Shown piece by piece: positions 24,523-36,269 of a stretch of 64,000 nt of DNA. The translations under genes were made by a program, and so were the position numbers. The notes beneath the pieces were generated by a model that was given only the letters and a program-made list of their open reading frames with translations, ran no database searches and was not told where the DNA came from. Source of the stretch: Azolla caroliniana (lineage: Eukaryota; Polypodiophyta). The stretch covers positions 18,972,001 through 19,036,000 of the forward strand of contig JBHGNT010000005.1 of assembly GCA_043228905.1 (NCBI GenBank), written 5' to 3'. Each line of letters starts with the position of its first letter. Position 1 is the first letter of the stretch.

Positions 24523-25784
24523 CCGGATTGCCTCCGGAGGAGATGAACCGGGACGAGAGGAAGCGCCTGGCGGTACAAAGCCGGCACTTTTGTTTATTAC
24601 AGGACACGCTATACCACAAAGGTGCGGACAGTATCTGGCAACGAGCGGTGCGCAGCGACGAGAAGGAGGCAATACTACGGGAGGCACACTACGGAATCAC
24701 CGGAGGTCATTATGCCGTGGATGCGACGGCAAGGAAGATATGGCAAAGTGGCCTATGGTGGCCGACTACATTGAAAGACGTTGTCCGGTACGCGAAAGAG
24801 TGTGATCTATGCCAGCGAATGGGCCAACCAACGGAACAAGCTAGGATGCCGCATCAGCCAGTACTACCACTAGAACCATGTCAAAAATGGGGACTGGATT
24901 TTGTCAGTCCATTCAAACCACCGGCGATGAGAACTGGCAACCGGTATGTTATCGTCGCGACGGACTACTGCACTAAATGGGTGGAAGCCAAAGCCTTACG
25001 AGATAACACCGCGGCGTCGACGGCAAAATTCTTATATGAATGCATTTGGTGCCGGTACGAATGCCCCATAGAGCTGATAAGCGACCAAGGAGGCCACTTT
25101 CTTGGACAGGTAATGGAGAGCTTGACGTCATTCTATGCGGTATTACATAAACGGAGCACCCCGTACTACCCACAAGCCAACGGATTAGCGGAGTCAACAA
25201 ACAAAATGCTACAGAATATTCTGCGCAAGATCGTCAATGAAAATCGGACAGATTGGGACATGAAGCTGCACAGTGCGCTCTGGGCTTACCGGACAGCGTA
25301 CAAAACAAGCATCCGAACAACGTCGTTCCGGTTAGCATTCGGATTAGAGGCAGTCATGCCGGTCGAATTCCAGGTACCAAGCTTACGGATTCAGATTCAG
25401 GAACGACTCAATGAAAAGGAATCGGAGGCAATTCAGTTAAAGGCTCTATGTGAACTAGAAGAACACCGATTGGCGAGCATTATGCACCTGGAATTGGAAC
25501 AACGGCGACGGAAAGTGTTTGTAGATCGGCAACGGAAAGCAAACGAAAAGATGTTCGAAGTCGGCAAGCCGGTACTAGTGTTCCAGACCCGGATGGGTAA
25601 AATGCCAAGAAAACTACGGTTTAGATGGACCGGACCGTACTGGATCACACGCGAGTTTAATGGGTCTTACCAGTTAGGGACACTTGCCGGCGAGGTGTTG
25701 GGTAAATGGATCAATGGATTTAGACTAAAACCATACAAAGGAACTATGCCCAAGAACCCATTTGAACGAAGGGCCGCCACCTAA
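24523..25784 (+). CDS. gypsy integrase (no chromodomain)
   Basis: Open for about 418 codons from 24528 and in phase with the RNase H upstream of the solo LTR. Zinc-binding region: H and H in EAHYGITGGHYAVDAT, then CDLCQRM. Catalytic core: WGLDFVSPF (first Asp), ELISDQGGHF (second Asp), and the Glu in PYYPQANGLAESTNK. The C-terminal part has GKMPRKLRFRWTGPYWI and WINGFRLKPYKG, with no chromodomain before the stop at 25782-25784. This is the best-preserved ORF of the element. It would be translated as the end of the polyprotein, not alone. Confidence 0.85.
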
Positions 25785-26358
25785 TCAGACGCCGGCAGGC
25801 CAACCACAACGGTAACCGGTGCGGAAAACGGCTACCACCAAGCCGGTAAGGAGGAGCATGCGCCGGCAACCGGGGAAAGCATAACGACGGAAAACCGTCA
25901 AGAGACCGGCAAGGTGCGCGATTCGGGTAAGGGTCCGACAGGACCGGAGAATAATTAACCACACAATTAACTTTACAAAAAAAAAAAACGAATGGAATCA
26001 AATAAATCATGAAAAGGAGTGGTGGAAACGGCCATGCAAACGAGGAGTAAAGAGGCACGTCGAAAAGGTACGAAGGGCTATGAATAGGACATTAAACCAC
26101 CGCCACATGGCACGCAATGCTATTATAGTACATGACCTGCACATGTGGAGGCTTGAAAAAGGCGCCAAGATGTAGAGAGAAAAACCCCCACGCATCGAGA
26201 CCTTCTCCCATCGCGAACCAAGGAGAACAGACACAGACAGACGCGTGAAGATCAATCGCAGAGAGCTCGCACACAGAGAACCCCCTCCCTCAGAACTTTC
26301 TCTCTCACACTCTCCCCACCATCAAACCTCGCCAACGCTCTCCGACCTCGACGCAGAG

Positions 26359-29096
26359 ATGGACTGCCAAACGTTGTCTGAAGCCGCCAAGAAATGGCTA
26401 CGGCAGCACGGACTGGAGGGTTTCTTAACGATCATGGAGGCGGCGCCACAAAAGGAGGCCGAAAAGATTATCAAAGAAATCGACACAGAGGTGATCATAG
26501 AGGAGGCGATCCGTGCGTTAATAGGCCTTCCGGAGGGAGGCGTCTACACGATTGACAATCCTACCTCCGAGCAACTCATCAAATATTTCCGTGAGTACTC
26601 TCTCGCCAACAAGGGCTATAGGACACAGGGCGGCGAAGATATGCTATTCCACGAAATTGCCCGTGTGCTCCATGAGTTTGGCCACGTGTACCCTCGACCC
26701 CCCGTCATGCCTCAGAACCGAGCATGCTTAATTATCGCGACGTACGAAGGGGTCAAGGTAGATTGGCCGGTGCTGATCGCCGACGGGCTGTGTACGGCGA
26801 TTGATATAGTAAGAGGGAAGGACGGCAAGGAATGCCGGAAAATATGGCATGCGGTGACGCAATGGCTCACCCTATTGGCGTCGCCGGTCGAGCCTGTCCA
26901 GACCAAGAAGCGGGGAAGAGCAACGAACGGCACCCCCGAAACCTGCTTCGAAACGGCAACAACTGTTGGCCTCCAAGGCCACTAAGGGGAAGACGGTCGA
27001 CGCAGAGAAGGCGGCAAAGGAGCGCGCCAGCCGGAAGCGGTCGACGGACACACACGAGGAGACACCGGCACAGGCCCTGAAGAGCCCACTCCACCGACCA
27101 ATGCAGCAAGAAACGAACACTTTGGCGGCAAGAATGAATGTCGGGACTCAAGCGGAGGAAATGGAGGAAGAACCCACGGAGCACCTCCAGCGGCGGCCGT
27201 TGAAGAGCACCGCTGAATCAGCCGGGAAGCATTCAGACCTACAGAAGGATGGAACCCCCGCAACTCACACTGAGCATCCCACGCCAAGGGAGGTACCGGA
27301 ACCGGTTCGGATGGAACCGGTCACAGAAGTCCCTGCGCAACAGGCAGCACCGGCAAGCCCTGTAACTCAAGAGCCGGATATACAAAGGCCAACCTTCCCA
27401 ACCGGCCAAGAACAAGTAGACAAGGGGCGGCTAGCCGAAAAACACTCAGAGCCGGAACGGCAAAGTGGTCAGCTGGCAGAACCAGAAGTGCAGCTCGATG
27501 CAGTAAGGTGGGACCAGCCACCGACGAGTGAACCCATCAACCAACCCTCCGTGCAAGCGCAACAACAGTGCACCGGCAGCCAATGGCTCCGGTGGATAGG
27601 AGAACAAATTGCCGGAGTAGTCGGCTGCATAGAGGCGGAGGAAAGAGCGCAAACGGAACGGTTGCTCGTCACAACCGATGAATTGGAGACGGCCCGGTCA
27701 AGGATCCGGAGCCTCGAACAAGACTTGGATCGGATCACAAGAGACATGGCCAAAATGGCCTTAACCACAACGCAGATCCAAGCACCGGTGACTCCGGTTG
27801 ATGTATAGAGGAATAAGACCTCGGAGACACAAACTGTCCCGGAGAAAGATGCGGCGCAAGCTCAAGAGCTTGCGGAATTACGAGATGAACTTGCCGCACA
27901 AGAAGCATTACGGAGCCGCGAACGCGACTTGAAGAAGGCGGCCGAAGAAGAATTAAAGAAGACTGTTGGGAACCTCCGCCGGGCAGAGGAAAACCTGCGT
28001 AAAGGACATCATGCTTACGACCGGCTAAAGGAGGAAAAGGAGAAATTGCTGCAGGAAAAAGACAAGCTGCGACGGATGGCGGAGATGAAAATCGAGAGGC
28101 TATAGGAGGAACTCCGTCAATAGAAGGACCGGGAGGACTGCCCGCGCTGGCAGATCAACCAAAGGCTGAAGCAGAAGACCGATGATTTTGATCATCTGCA
28201 CCGGGACTACAAGCAACTGGAGACGGGGTATAAGCAACGGCAGGAACGGATGGCCGAGCTCCGGCAAGAAGTTGATAGGGCCACATCGGCACTCGCCGAA
28301 GAACGAGCTGAGAGTTCCAAGCTATTGGAGGAAGCGGCGAATGACCGGATGGAGCTCCACAAACAGAACCATGAAGACAAGGAAAGAGCGACAATGGTAT
28401 TACAGAGGTTGCAAACAACCTATCAAAATCAATTGTCGCATTATAGGGAGCAAGAGGCGGACACGGTCCGTATCATCAAGCAATTGAAAGAGGAGCGACA
28501 AGCCGCAGAAAATAAATCACGGATGGGAGCCGAACGAATCCAGTGCATCCTCCGGTCATGGCTCACTAAGAACCAAAAGCTTGGTTGACGACAGCTCTGT
28601 GCGTTGGTGGACGAAATGGGCGCAGAATACGGCGGAACTCCAATTGCTCAGGGCGGACGTGGAAAACCGGCGGAAGGAGGGTGACTACTATTATACGCTG
28701 ACATCGGAGGACTTCACCGCCATAAGGGATGAGCTGGCTGAAGATTTCATAGCCCTAGTGGATGAACAATTGGTACAGGTCCGGCAGCTCGTAGCTCAAC
28801 TGGACGACGATCAGCTGGAGGCTCAAATCCAGTTTGAGAGCTATGAGCGGTCTTGGCTTCGGGAAGAAAAAGCGAGAAAGGTGGCAACAGTCAACCTTAG
28901 TGATGAGGAACCGTCGCCGGTACTAGGACCAGACGGGGACCAAGCCGGGGTCAGTCAGCCAGAGACAACTCCGATGGAGGAACCAACGAAGGAAACGTCG
29001 GTGCCAAAGCAACAAACGGAGCCGCAACCCCAAACGGAGAAGGCACAAATGGAGCAGCCACAGCCACAAACAGAACAGCAACCACAACAGCAATAA
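26359..29096 (+). pseudogene. Extra ORF of the gypsy: large coiled-coil protein of unknown function
   Basis: About 910 codons between integrase and 3' LTR, same strand. ATG at 26359. The first ~200 codons look globular (KWLRQHGLEGFLTIMEAAP, YREYS-like helix region, WPVLIADGLCTAIDI, KIWHAVTQWLTLLA). A frameshift near 26950 leads to a basic K/R stretch and a proline/TP/E-rich linker (27050-27520). Long heptad-like K/E/Q/L coiled coils run 27600-28560. A second frameshift near 28580 leads to an acidic region and a PQTE/Q-rich tail ending at 29096. TAGs at 27806-27808, 28103-28105 and 28121-28123. I see no signal peptide or membrane segment, so no sign of an envelope protein. I do not recognise the family. 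Confidence 0.7.
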
Positions 29097-29216
29097 CAGA
29101 TTCCCGACGAGCCATTGGGAATTTTGGAGCAAAGCATTCTGGACATTTTGGACGAATCGTAAAAGGGCCGGATAATGGGTTCGACGTACAAGGTACTGTC
29201 CCACGGGCGTGCCATG

Positions 29217-29676
29217 TGTTATCGGCTGGCAAGAAGGCTTAAGGAGGTCCAAACCAGAGTGTGAAAAAGAATAGTTATTCGGGAACTATTGTAATTAGTA
29301 GTCTTAAACTATATAGTAATATATGAGAAGATGTGGACAGACGGACCGGAATCGGTATGCCGATCCGGATCCGGACCGATCCCGAAAAGGTGCCGTTTGG
29401 CACCGTTTTGTATTTCGCACCGGAGACCTATATAAAGGCCCGATTACAATGTAATCGAGAGCGGATAATTAATAGAACTTATTGCCTTAATCTTTCAGTG
29501 TTGATTACCGTTCTGTGCTTATTGTATATCTTACGCGTGTTAATGATGTATTGTTAAGTAATCGATTAAGGTCTAATTAAGCGTTGTGCCATAAGTCATT
29601 TTGCCGTACCACCCTTTGGTGATGTGTCTTAAGTGGACACCCTGTGTTAGGCTGTTGTCCGGCCCTAGGATTAACA
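29217..29676 (+). repeat. 3' LTR of gypsy (460 bp)
   Basis: Starts TGTTATCGGCTGGC and ends GGATTAACA. It aligns with the 5' LTR except for 83 extra bases (29275-29357) after GAAAAAGAATAG, in the presumed U3. Confidence 0.9.
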
Positions 29677-29849
29677 TTTTTCCCTCGCAGGGTTTTCCAC
29701 GTTAACATAATGTGTACCCACTCCAATCTCTCACATTGTCCGTGTATATGTGCATTTACTTTCATTGCCCATTTCTTCTGTGGTTGTGATTCTAACGAAG
29801 TGATTGAAGGCTCGGTTGTGACTAAGCATTATTCCACATATTCTTCACA
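29677..29849 (+). mobile_element. Solo copia LTR, right part
   Basis: Continuation of 18007-18490 after the gypsy. It starts TTTTCCCTCGCAGGGTTTTCC (target duplication plus one arm of the LTR hairpin) and ends ATTCTTCACA, followed by the CCTCT duplication at 29850-29854. Confidence 0.8.
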
Positions 29850-30480
29850 CCTCTGTGATGGCCATGGCGATGGTGATAGTGATGAAAGTGGGTTACATGT
29901 TTTGATTAATTGGGGTTTTACATCACATTTGAGGGAGAGATCAAAGTCTGTTAGTATGATGTGCACCTCCTCTCTTATCAAGACATTCTCAGGCTTGAGA
30001 TCTCTGTAAACAATGCCCAACATGTGAAGGTATTCCAGGGCCACCAGCACTTCAGAGGCATAAAACCTAGCAGCATCTAGGTGAAAGACGTGGCGTGGTT
30101 GTCTGTGTCGGAGAGCATGGAGGTCACCCCCAGCGCAGAAGTCCATGACTAGGAAGCAGAAGCACTCTATCTCCAAGTGGGCATAGAGGGTGGGCAAGAA
30201 GGGATGATCCACCATCTCCAACACCTCCACCTCCATCACCATCCTCTACACCTTCTCCCTGCTCCTCACCACAACTTCATCCATAGCCTTAATGGCAAAT
30301 TTCCCCCACCCCCTAGAACCTGATGACTCACCACTATTGTTCTTCTTCTTCTCATCGTCCTGCCTCAGCAATTGAGCCAGATACACACTCCCAATATCGC
30401 CATAGCCGAGTTTACTTAGAACCTTGAAATGGCTATGGAGAGATTCTCCTTTATGTACCTTACATGGGTGGTCTTTGCAC
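29850..30480 (-). pseudogene. AGC-VIII protein kinase pseudogene, N-lobe part
   Basis: Reading down from 30480: a HFKVLSKLGYGDIGSVYLAQ glycine loop near 30425-30385, the kinase lysine in KFAIKAMDEV near 30300, then TAG at 30246-30248 where relatives have Gln (KVQR). After it come [36 protein letters not shown] (catalytic loop) and [14 protein letters not shown] instead of DFG is the mark of plant AGC-VIII kinases (PINOID/WAG/D6PK). The frame runs into the inserted LTR at 29849. Upstream of the glycine loop the frame meets stops, so the start is not clear. Continues at 18006-17541. Confidence 0.88.
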
Positions 30481-30714
30481 TATTAGGTTTTGGGGATCTT
30501 TGTTCCTTCTTCCTCGTAGTTACTGAGTAGTAGTCACGCCTGACTATAACAAACTCAGTCTGCAGCTACGGAAGCAGGGCTTCATGTCTTCCCTTCTGCT
30601 ACTTCTTTCTTCTTCTTCTTCTTCTTCTTCCGAGGATCTAGGGTTTCCATCCCAAAAACGAAACGATGAGTTAGGGGAGAGACACACACACACACACACA
30701 CAATACATAGATGC

Positions 30715-30760
<46 letters not shown>

Positions 30761-30823
30761 GTGTTGGAGAAGGAGACATGACTTCTTGTCAAGGGAGGGT
30801 CGTCCGTTCATGCGTGCCGAAAG
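30481..30823. other. Upstream DNA of the kinase pseudogene with microsatellites
   Basis: Contains a CTT run (about 30607-30632), an AC run (30682-30702) and an AG run (about 30719-30757). The minus strand has AAACCCTAGATCC (telobox-like), as in plant 5' UTRs. No clear coding frame. Confidence 0.5.
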
Positions 30824-31135
30824 TGTTGTTGGGGCTTCACCCCCTTCCCAAGGGGAGTTACGTTAGAGAGAAAGAAAGAGAGAGTGAAACAAGGATGACA
30901 CCAAAATGAGGGGAAAAAGCTATGTTTTCCTTATGTGCCCCATAAGGGGTTTTTATAGTACATAATGTAACGGTTAATAATATGACCGTTACACAAAGAA
31001 GACCGTTACATTCTTGTCACATGCACATAATTGTGCATGTGCTCACACATACTCATCCTCACACACTCATATACATTAAACACCTTAGACCATACACATT
31101 ACACCTTATCCCTCCGTACACCTATGCGGGTAACA
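30824..31135 (-). repeat. Possible LTR remnant
   Basis: TG...CA ends (TGTTGTTGGGGC to GCGGGTAACA) and, on the minus strand, a TATA-like ACTATAAAAACC. I find no matching flanks or partner LTR, so this is only a suggestion. Confidence 0.3.
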
Positions 31136-31139
31136 CTCA

Positions 31140-31661
31140 GCTCAATAAGCGTCAACGTGGCAGATGATAACATAGTGCAAATATGCCTAGGTGGCCTCGC
31201 ACCACGGTTCGGCGTGATGAGAACCGTCGTCCTAGCAAGGGAGAATCCTCCCTCTTTCTTCGATCTTCAATCAATGTTGTTGGTTGAAGACAACCATGTT
31301 CGAACAAGGAGCAACGCCTCAGAAGGCCACATGCTCTACTCACACTCAAACGGAGGAAGAGGACGCGATCGAGCAAGAAGAGGTTGATTCAGCAATGTCC
31401 CATTCGAGAAAGACATCGAGCAAACTTATATCAAAAACGTATTGCATGTACCGACCATCACAAAGAATTTGGTCTCAGTTGGCCAAATTGTGGAGCAAGG
31501 CATACAAGTCCGATTCAACCAAGGTGGTTGTTTCATCGAGAAGGAAGGCTGAATCATCACTCGCAGTTGAAGGGAAGGCCGAATGTTTATCCTCGAGCCA
31601 AACGAGGTAAAATTGACTATGTTTGCTGTTGAGAATCGAACTGAACTTCCCATAGAGATAG
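31140..31661 (+). pseudogene. copia gag-protease scraps
   Basis: Gag fragment with VQICLGGLAPRFGVMRTVVL and FFDLQSMLLVEDNH (about 31165-31300). It then jumps to HVPTITKNLVSVGQIVEQGI and CFIEKEG (about 31445-31550) in another frame. Both match the family of the copia at 31662-47486. An internal deletion has removed the knuckle and the protease active site. Confidence 0.75.
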
Positions 31662-31853
31662 TGTTCACACTAGCAAGTGGACAACATACTAGGCTAGCTT
31701 GTAATTAGTAGAAAGGGCACTTGCCCTAGATCAATTGGTATTTAAACCAACCCTTTGTAACTTAGTTATTGTTGGATATAATTCATTTTTTACTTATATA
31801 GCTTCTTCCTCAAGCTCCCTCTCCCCCTCTCTCTTTGTCTTGCATTACATGCA

Positions 31854-31896
<43 letters not shown>

Positions 31897-31941
31897 CTCG
31901 CTTCCATTGCATAGCACCACCTACGTCTCTTCTTCTTTACA

Positions 31942-31952
31942 TGGTATCAGAG
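31942..31952 (+). other. Primer-binding site of the plus-strand copia
   Basis: TGGTATCAGAG directly after the LTR end; tRNA-iMet type. A 41-base AC microsatellite lies just upstream inside the LTR (about 31853-31893). Confidence 0.75.
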
Positions 31953-31987
31953 TGTGTGGTTGTTTGATCAAACTCGCTCAACTATGT

Positions 31988-32429
31988 TGTAGAAAGTAAC
32001 GTGCGGAAGCAAGTATGAAGACCGAACAAAAGGAAGAAAACTCAGGTTTAATGGAGAGCTTGAGCTCACGCAGTATACGCAGGAGTGAGAGAGGAAAACA
32101 CAAGAGGTATATTCAAAAAATACACAATCTCTATTCACCATGCTCTATACATATGTGTGTTCAATGAACACTTTTATACAAGTCCTAGAAGGACTGACCG
32201 AAGTACTGACAGTACTTCAATGCTCATTAAGAGATCCTACACTAACTCCCAAATATATTCCTCACGGAATATCTTTCCTAACGGCCTCCCGGTTTACGCA
32301 CCGATCCAGCCCTACCTACGCACCGGTCTGCGTACCGATTTACGCATTCGGCCTAACCGATCGGTCCCAACCGATCCGGTCCTCGGCTTCTTCAGCCGAT
32401 CCGGCCGATGTTGAGCTTGTCTCTCAACA
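31988..32429 (-). repeat. 3' LTR of minus-strand copia (442 bp)
   Basis: On the plus strand TGTAGAAAGTAACG to TCTCTCAACA. It ends in a 7-bp inverted repeat TGTTGAG...CTCAACA. Confidence 0.92.
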
Positions 32430-35219
32430 CCCCCCCTCAAGCTCAACTTGAGGTTCTTCGGGATCTTCGGGCTCACAGCTCCGGTTCCTCCTGGCTTCAC
32501 GCCTCGCTCGCGCTCCACGACCTATTCGACTCCGCGCGCTTCGACCCTTCCGGTCGGCTTGTCTGCTCATGTGGCCCTTATCAGCTCTTTTGCTGTTGCG
32601 GTGTTGACGCTTCTCCTGCTGCCTTTTCTTCCGCTTGGGCCTCGGTTGATTCAACGTATCTGAATCAAACATCCGAATCGACTCGGCTACCTCCGATCGG
32701 TTTTCGCTCTTGTCCGAGTTGGCTGTCTCCAACTTGTCTTCGGTCTTCTCGCCCTCGATGGCGTCATCTTCCCCATGCGTGGTTGGCTTGGGCTCTCTCC
32801 TTTGGCTACTCCCCTTCTGTCCGCTTCCGGACTTTTCCACGGGTCCGCCCTCGGCTTCTTCAGCCGATCTGAAGTCGAACTCGACAACCGAGTCAATCGA
32901 CTCGGTGTCGCGGTCTCCACTCCTTTCCTGCTGCCTTGCGACTGTTCTCCCCCTCAAGTTTGGCACGTCGAGGTGACGCAATCCGAGCGCACCTGAGAAT
33001 TGCCACAACTTGTCCAGACCAAGAGGCTTGGTGAAGATGTCGACAGCCTGTCGATCCGTCGGAACGTACTGAAGTTCGACTTCACCGGAAAGGACACGCT
33101 CACGGACGAAATGGTAGTGCACCTCAATGTGCTTGGTTCGTGCGTGGAAAACGGGGTTTTTCGCGAGCTGGATGCTGCTGAGGTTGTCGCAGTAGATCGT
33201 CGTCGGATCTGACACCTCCTCTTGCAGGTCCCTCAGCACCTGTTTCAACCATATGGCTTCGCATGTCGCGACAGCCGCTCCTCAGTACTCAGCTTTGGTG
33301 CTCGACAGTGCAACTGTCGACTGCTTCTTACTGCTCCACGCGATCGCGGCACTCCCGAGGGAGAACGCATATCCGGACGTGGATCGGCGATCAGCGGCGT
33401 TGCCAGCCCAATCAGCATCAGTGTAGCCGACTAACTGCACGGCTGCACCGGTCCGATATAGCAGTCCCCAGTCCTTAGTGCTGTTGACATACCGAAGTAT
33501 GCGTTGCGCACACTGGAGGTGCTCCTCGGTAGGTCACGCCATGAACTGACTGATCACTCCGACCGGATAACTGAGGTCGGGTCGGGTGATGGTCAAGTAT
33601 ATGAGGCTTCTAACAATTTGTCGGAACCTCGTCGGGTCGCGTACCTTTCCCGTATCGAGACGAAGCTTGACGGTTCTGTCCAGAGGAGTCGAGACGAACT
33701 TACAGTCGGCCATCCCGAATTTGAAGAGCATACTCAGCACGTAATGACGTTGGCTGATCAATATGCCTTCGGGGGTACGGATCACTTCGATCCCAAGGAA
33801 GTAATGAAGGTCCCCCAGATCCTTCATGTTGAACGATGCCGCAAGCTGGAGCTTCACGCGGTCGATTTCACCTAGGTCGGCGCCGGTGATGACCAAGTCA
33901 TCAACATATAGTAAGATACTAACTGGTTCGAGTCGACCTTTCCGGATGAACAGGGAAGAGTCCGATTTTGACTTCACAAAGCCCATCCGACGCAGTTGTT
34001 GCATGATCTTCGCGTTCCAGGCACGCGGGGCTTGCTTCAGTCCGTAAAGGGATTTCTTCAGTCGGCATACTGCCGAGGAGTTCGTTCCAGAGTGAAATCT
34101 GGGGGGCTGTACCATGTACACTTGTTCCTCAAGGTCACCTTGCAGGAACGCATTCTTTACATCCATCTGATGTAAGTGCCACCCCTTCACCGCAGCTACT
34201 GTGAGCAAAACACGGACAGTCGTCATTTTCGCGACCAACGCAAACGTCTCATCGTAGTCGATGCCGTGTTTCTGCACGTAGCCCTTTGCCACTAGCCGAG
34301 CCTTGTACTGGTTGACCAAGCCATCGGTGTTGTACTTGACCTTGTACACCCACCTACACCCGATCGGTTTTACCCCTGTTGGTGCGTCAACCAGGTCCCA
34401 GGTCTCGTTCTCCGCCAATGCGTGCATCTCTTCCTCCATCATTGCACGCCAATTCACGTCTTTAGCCGCTTCTGCGTAGCTCTCTGGCTCACGCACTTCT
34501 GCTACACGGGTCATGTACGCATAATGATGCGCCATGTACTCGTTGTGTCCGAACCGCAAAATAGGATTCTTCTGGCGGGTAGATCGGCGTAATCTCACAT
34601 TAGCCGATGTCGAGACCTTCTCAGTCGACGCGGACTTCACCTTTAAAGACCCGTCACCGGTTCCCTCGGAGTCGGACTCGTGTCGGTCTGACTCGTTCCT
34701 ATCCGTGCCAGAATCCGACACCTTCTGCTTCCCTTTCTCTTTGCGCGTAAACCGTCTCCTCGACTTCCTACGCGGGGAATGCACGACCGAGTTTCCACTA
34801 CTCGCTGGATCTTCATCGAACTGATCGTACCGACTCAGTCGTCCAATCGGTCCACTTAAACGGAGTGAAATCGGACTCCCTTCGCGGGTCTCGATTTCGG
34901 GCTCATCCGGAGGCATCTCGGTCTCGCTGACCTCATCGTCAGAACTCGGATTGGAGTCAGGGTTCGGAGTCGGGGGCTGGTACCAGGACGCGGACTCGTC
35001 AAACACAACGTCACGGCTAACACGCGCTTGTTTGGTGCGAGGGTTATAGCACTTATAACCCTTCTGCTCGTCTGAGTAACCGACCAAGATGCATTTCTCG
35101 GCCTTTGCGTCCAGCTTCCTCCTTTTCTCCTTCGGTACATGCACATACGCAATGCTACCAAACACCCTCAAGTGTCGCAAGTTCGGCTTCGTTCCGAAAT
35201 ATAGCTCGTGCGCCGACAC
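32424..35219 (-). pseudogene. copia integrase end, RT, RNase H and charged C-terminal tail
   Basis: From 35219: the integrase C-terminal part, a D/E/S-rich linker, then RT with [56 protein letters not shown] and the active site ILLYVDDLVITG. TGA at 33536-33534 after ISQFMA. RNase H has DADWAGN, AEY followed by a TGA, YCDNLSSIQLAKNPVFH and ARTKHIEVHYHFVRE. After GLRHL, near 32970, the frame stays open for about 180 more codons, rich in K/R/E/S with PKRKKRQQEKRQ. It ends at TGA 32426-32424 inside the LTR terminus. Confidence 0.85.
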
Positions 35220-36269
35220 TTTGTCTCCGATCCGGTTCTAGATGTATACCGCGGTCCTTACCGCCTCGGCCCAATAGAACTTGGGCAAGCTCTTCTCCTC
35301 CAGCATTGCTCGTGCCACTTCCACAACTGACCGATTCTTCCTCTCGGCCACGCCATTCTGCTCCGGCGTGTATCTACAACTGAATTCGCGCCGAATTCCC
35401 ATTTGATGTAGATAACCATTGAATTGACCAAAAAAGTACTCTTTCCTGCCATCTGACCGCAGGCACTTGATCTTTCGTCCCGTTTCCGTTTCCACGAACC
35501 CTTTGAGGTCCCGGAAACAGTCGAAGATTTCGCTCTTCCTCTCAATGAGGTAGATCCACGTGTGCCGCGTGTGGTCGTCGATGAAGGAGATGAAATATCG
35601 GCTCCTGCCAAGACTAACGTTTTGTGTCGGCCCCCATACATCGGAGTGTATAAGGTCGATCTTGTTCCGGCTCTGGTTTCGCTCGTTGGGGAAAGGAAGT
35701 CGGTGTTGCTTCCCGAGCTAGAAGGCTTCACAAATTTGTGCCTTTCGGCCACTAAATTTGGGCAATCCGAACACTACCTGTTTCGATTGCAGATCTTGAA
35801 GCCGCTGGTAGTTGACGTGGCCTATCCGCTTGTGCCACAAGTCGATGTCCAACTCGGATTTTTGTCCCTTCACGAACATTGCGGTGCCGCCGTCAGTGGA
35901 ATCGAGGATGAACATCCTCCCGTCTCTGCGCCCTTGCGCAATCACACGGCCTTCTTCCTCAATGAAGCACCCGAGGTGTGTAAACCAAACCTCCATCCCT
36001 TGGTCGACGATCTGTCCGACCGAGACCAAGTTCTTCGTGATTGTCGGAACGTGCAGCACGTTCATGAGTTTCCCTTTCTCCCCGACATGGCTAAGGGGAA
36101 CTTCTCCGACCTTCGCGATCGGATGCGGAGTGTCGTCTCCAGTTGCGACTACTCCAGGTTGTATCGGTTTTTCAAGGTACGAGAACCACTCCTTGTGGCT
36201 CGTCATGTGGTTTGACGCGCCGGAGTCTACGTACCACACCTCGTCCGATCTTGGGGTGGTCCGTTTCAT
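34950..36269 (-). pseudogene. copia protease and integrase
   Basis: Protease motif WYVDSGASNHMTSHK near 36235, LHVPTITKNLVSVGQI, and the pre-integrase zinc region (LWHKRIGHVNY, then CEA and a TAG at 35720-35718). Integrase core: FISFIDDHTRHTWIYL, then KCLRSDGRKEYF, then YTPEQNGVAERKNRSV (DDE). TAG at 35240-35238 after AVYI. The next frame begins with the ELYFGTKPNLRHLRVFGS stretch. Confidence 0.85.

Larger units (their letters stand above)
18491..29676 (+). mobile_element. Ty3/gypsy element with extra ORF, 11.2 kb, full length but decayed
   Basis: LTRs are at 18491-18867 and 29217-29676, with flanks TTTTT on the left and TTTTC on the right (a near-perfect 5-bp duplication). Order: gag with three zinc knuckles, aspartic protease, RT, RNase H, integrase without chromodomain, then an extra coiled-coil ORF before the 3' LTR. 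The order is plain gypsy. The large ORF between integrase and 3' LTR recalls the Tat lineage, though I see no second RNase H. Two solo LTRs interrupt it (21018-21769, 24048-24522). LTRs differ at about 11 of 377 aligned sites plus an 83-bp indel. Confidence 0.9.

Noticed and set aside
26359-29096. Envelope gene (endogenous retrovirus-like) after gypsy pol
   Set aside because: No signal peptide, transmembrane segment or cleavage-site pattern; the product is coiled coil and low complexity.
30544-30792. Minus-strand 82-codon ORF rich in LS repeats
   Set aside because: Translation of AG and AC microsatellites.
32408-34047. Plus-strand ORFs of 70-154 codons across 32.4-34.0 kb
   Set aside because: Antisense of the copia RT-RNase H reading frame, which has clear catalytic motifs on the minus strand.
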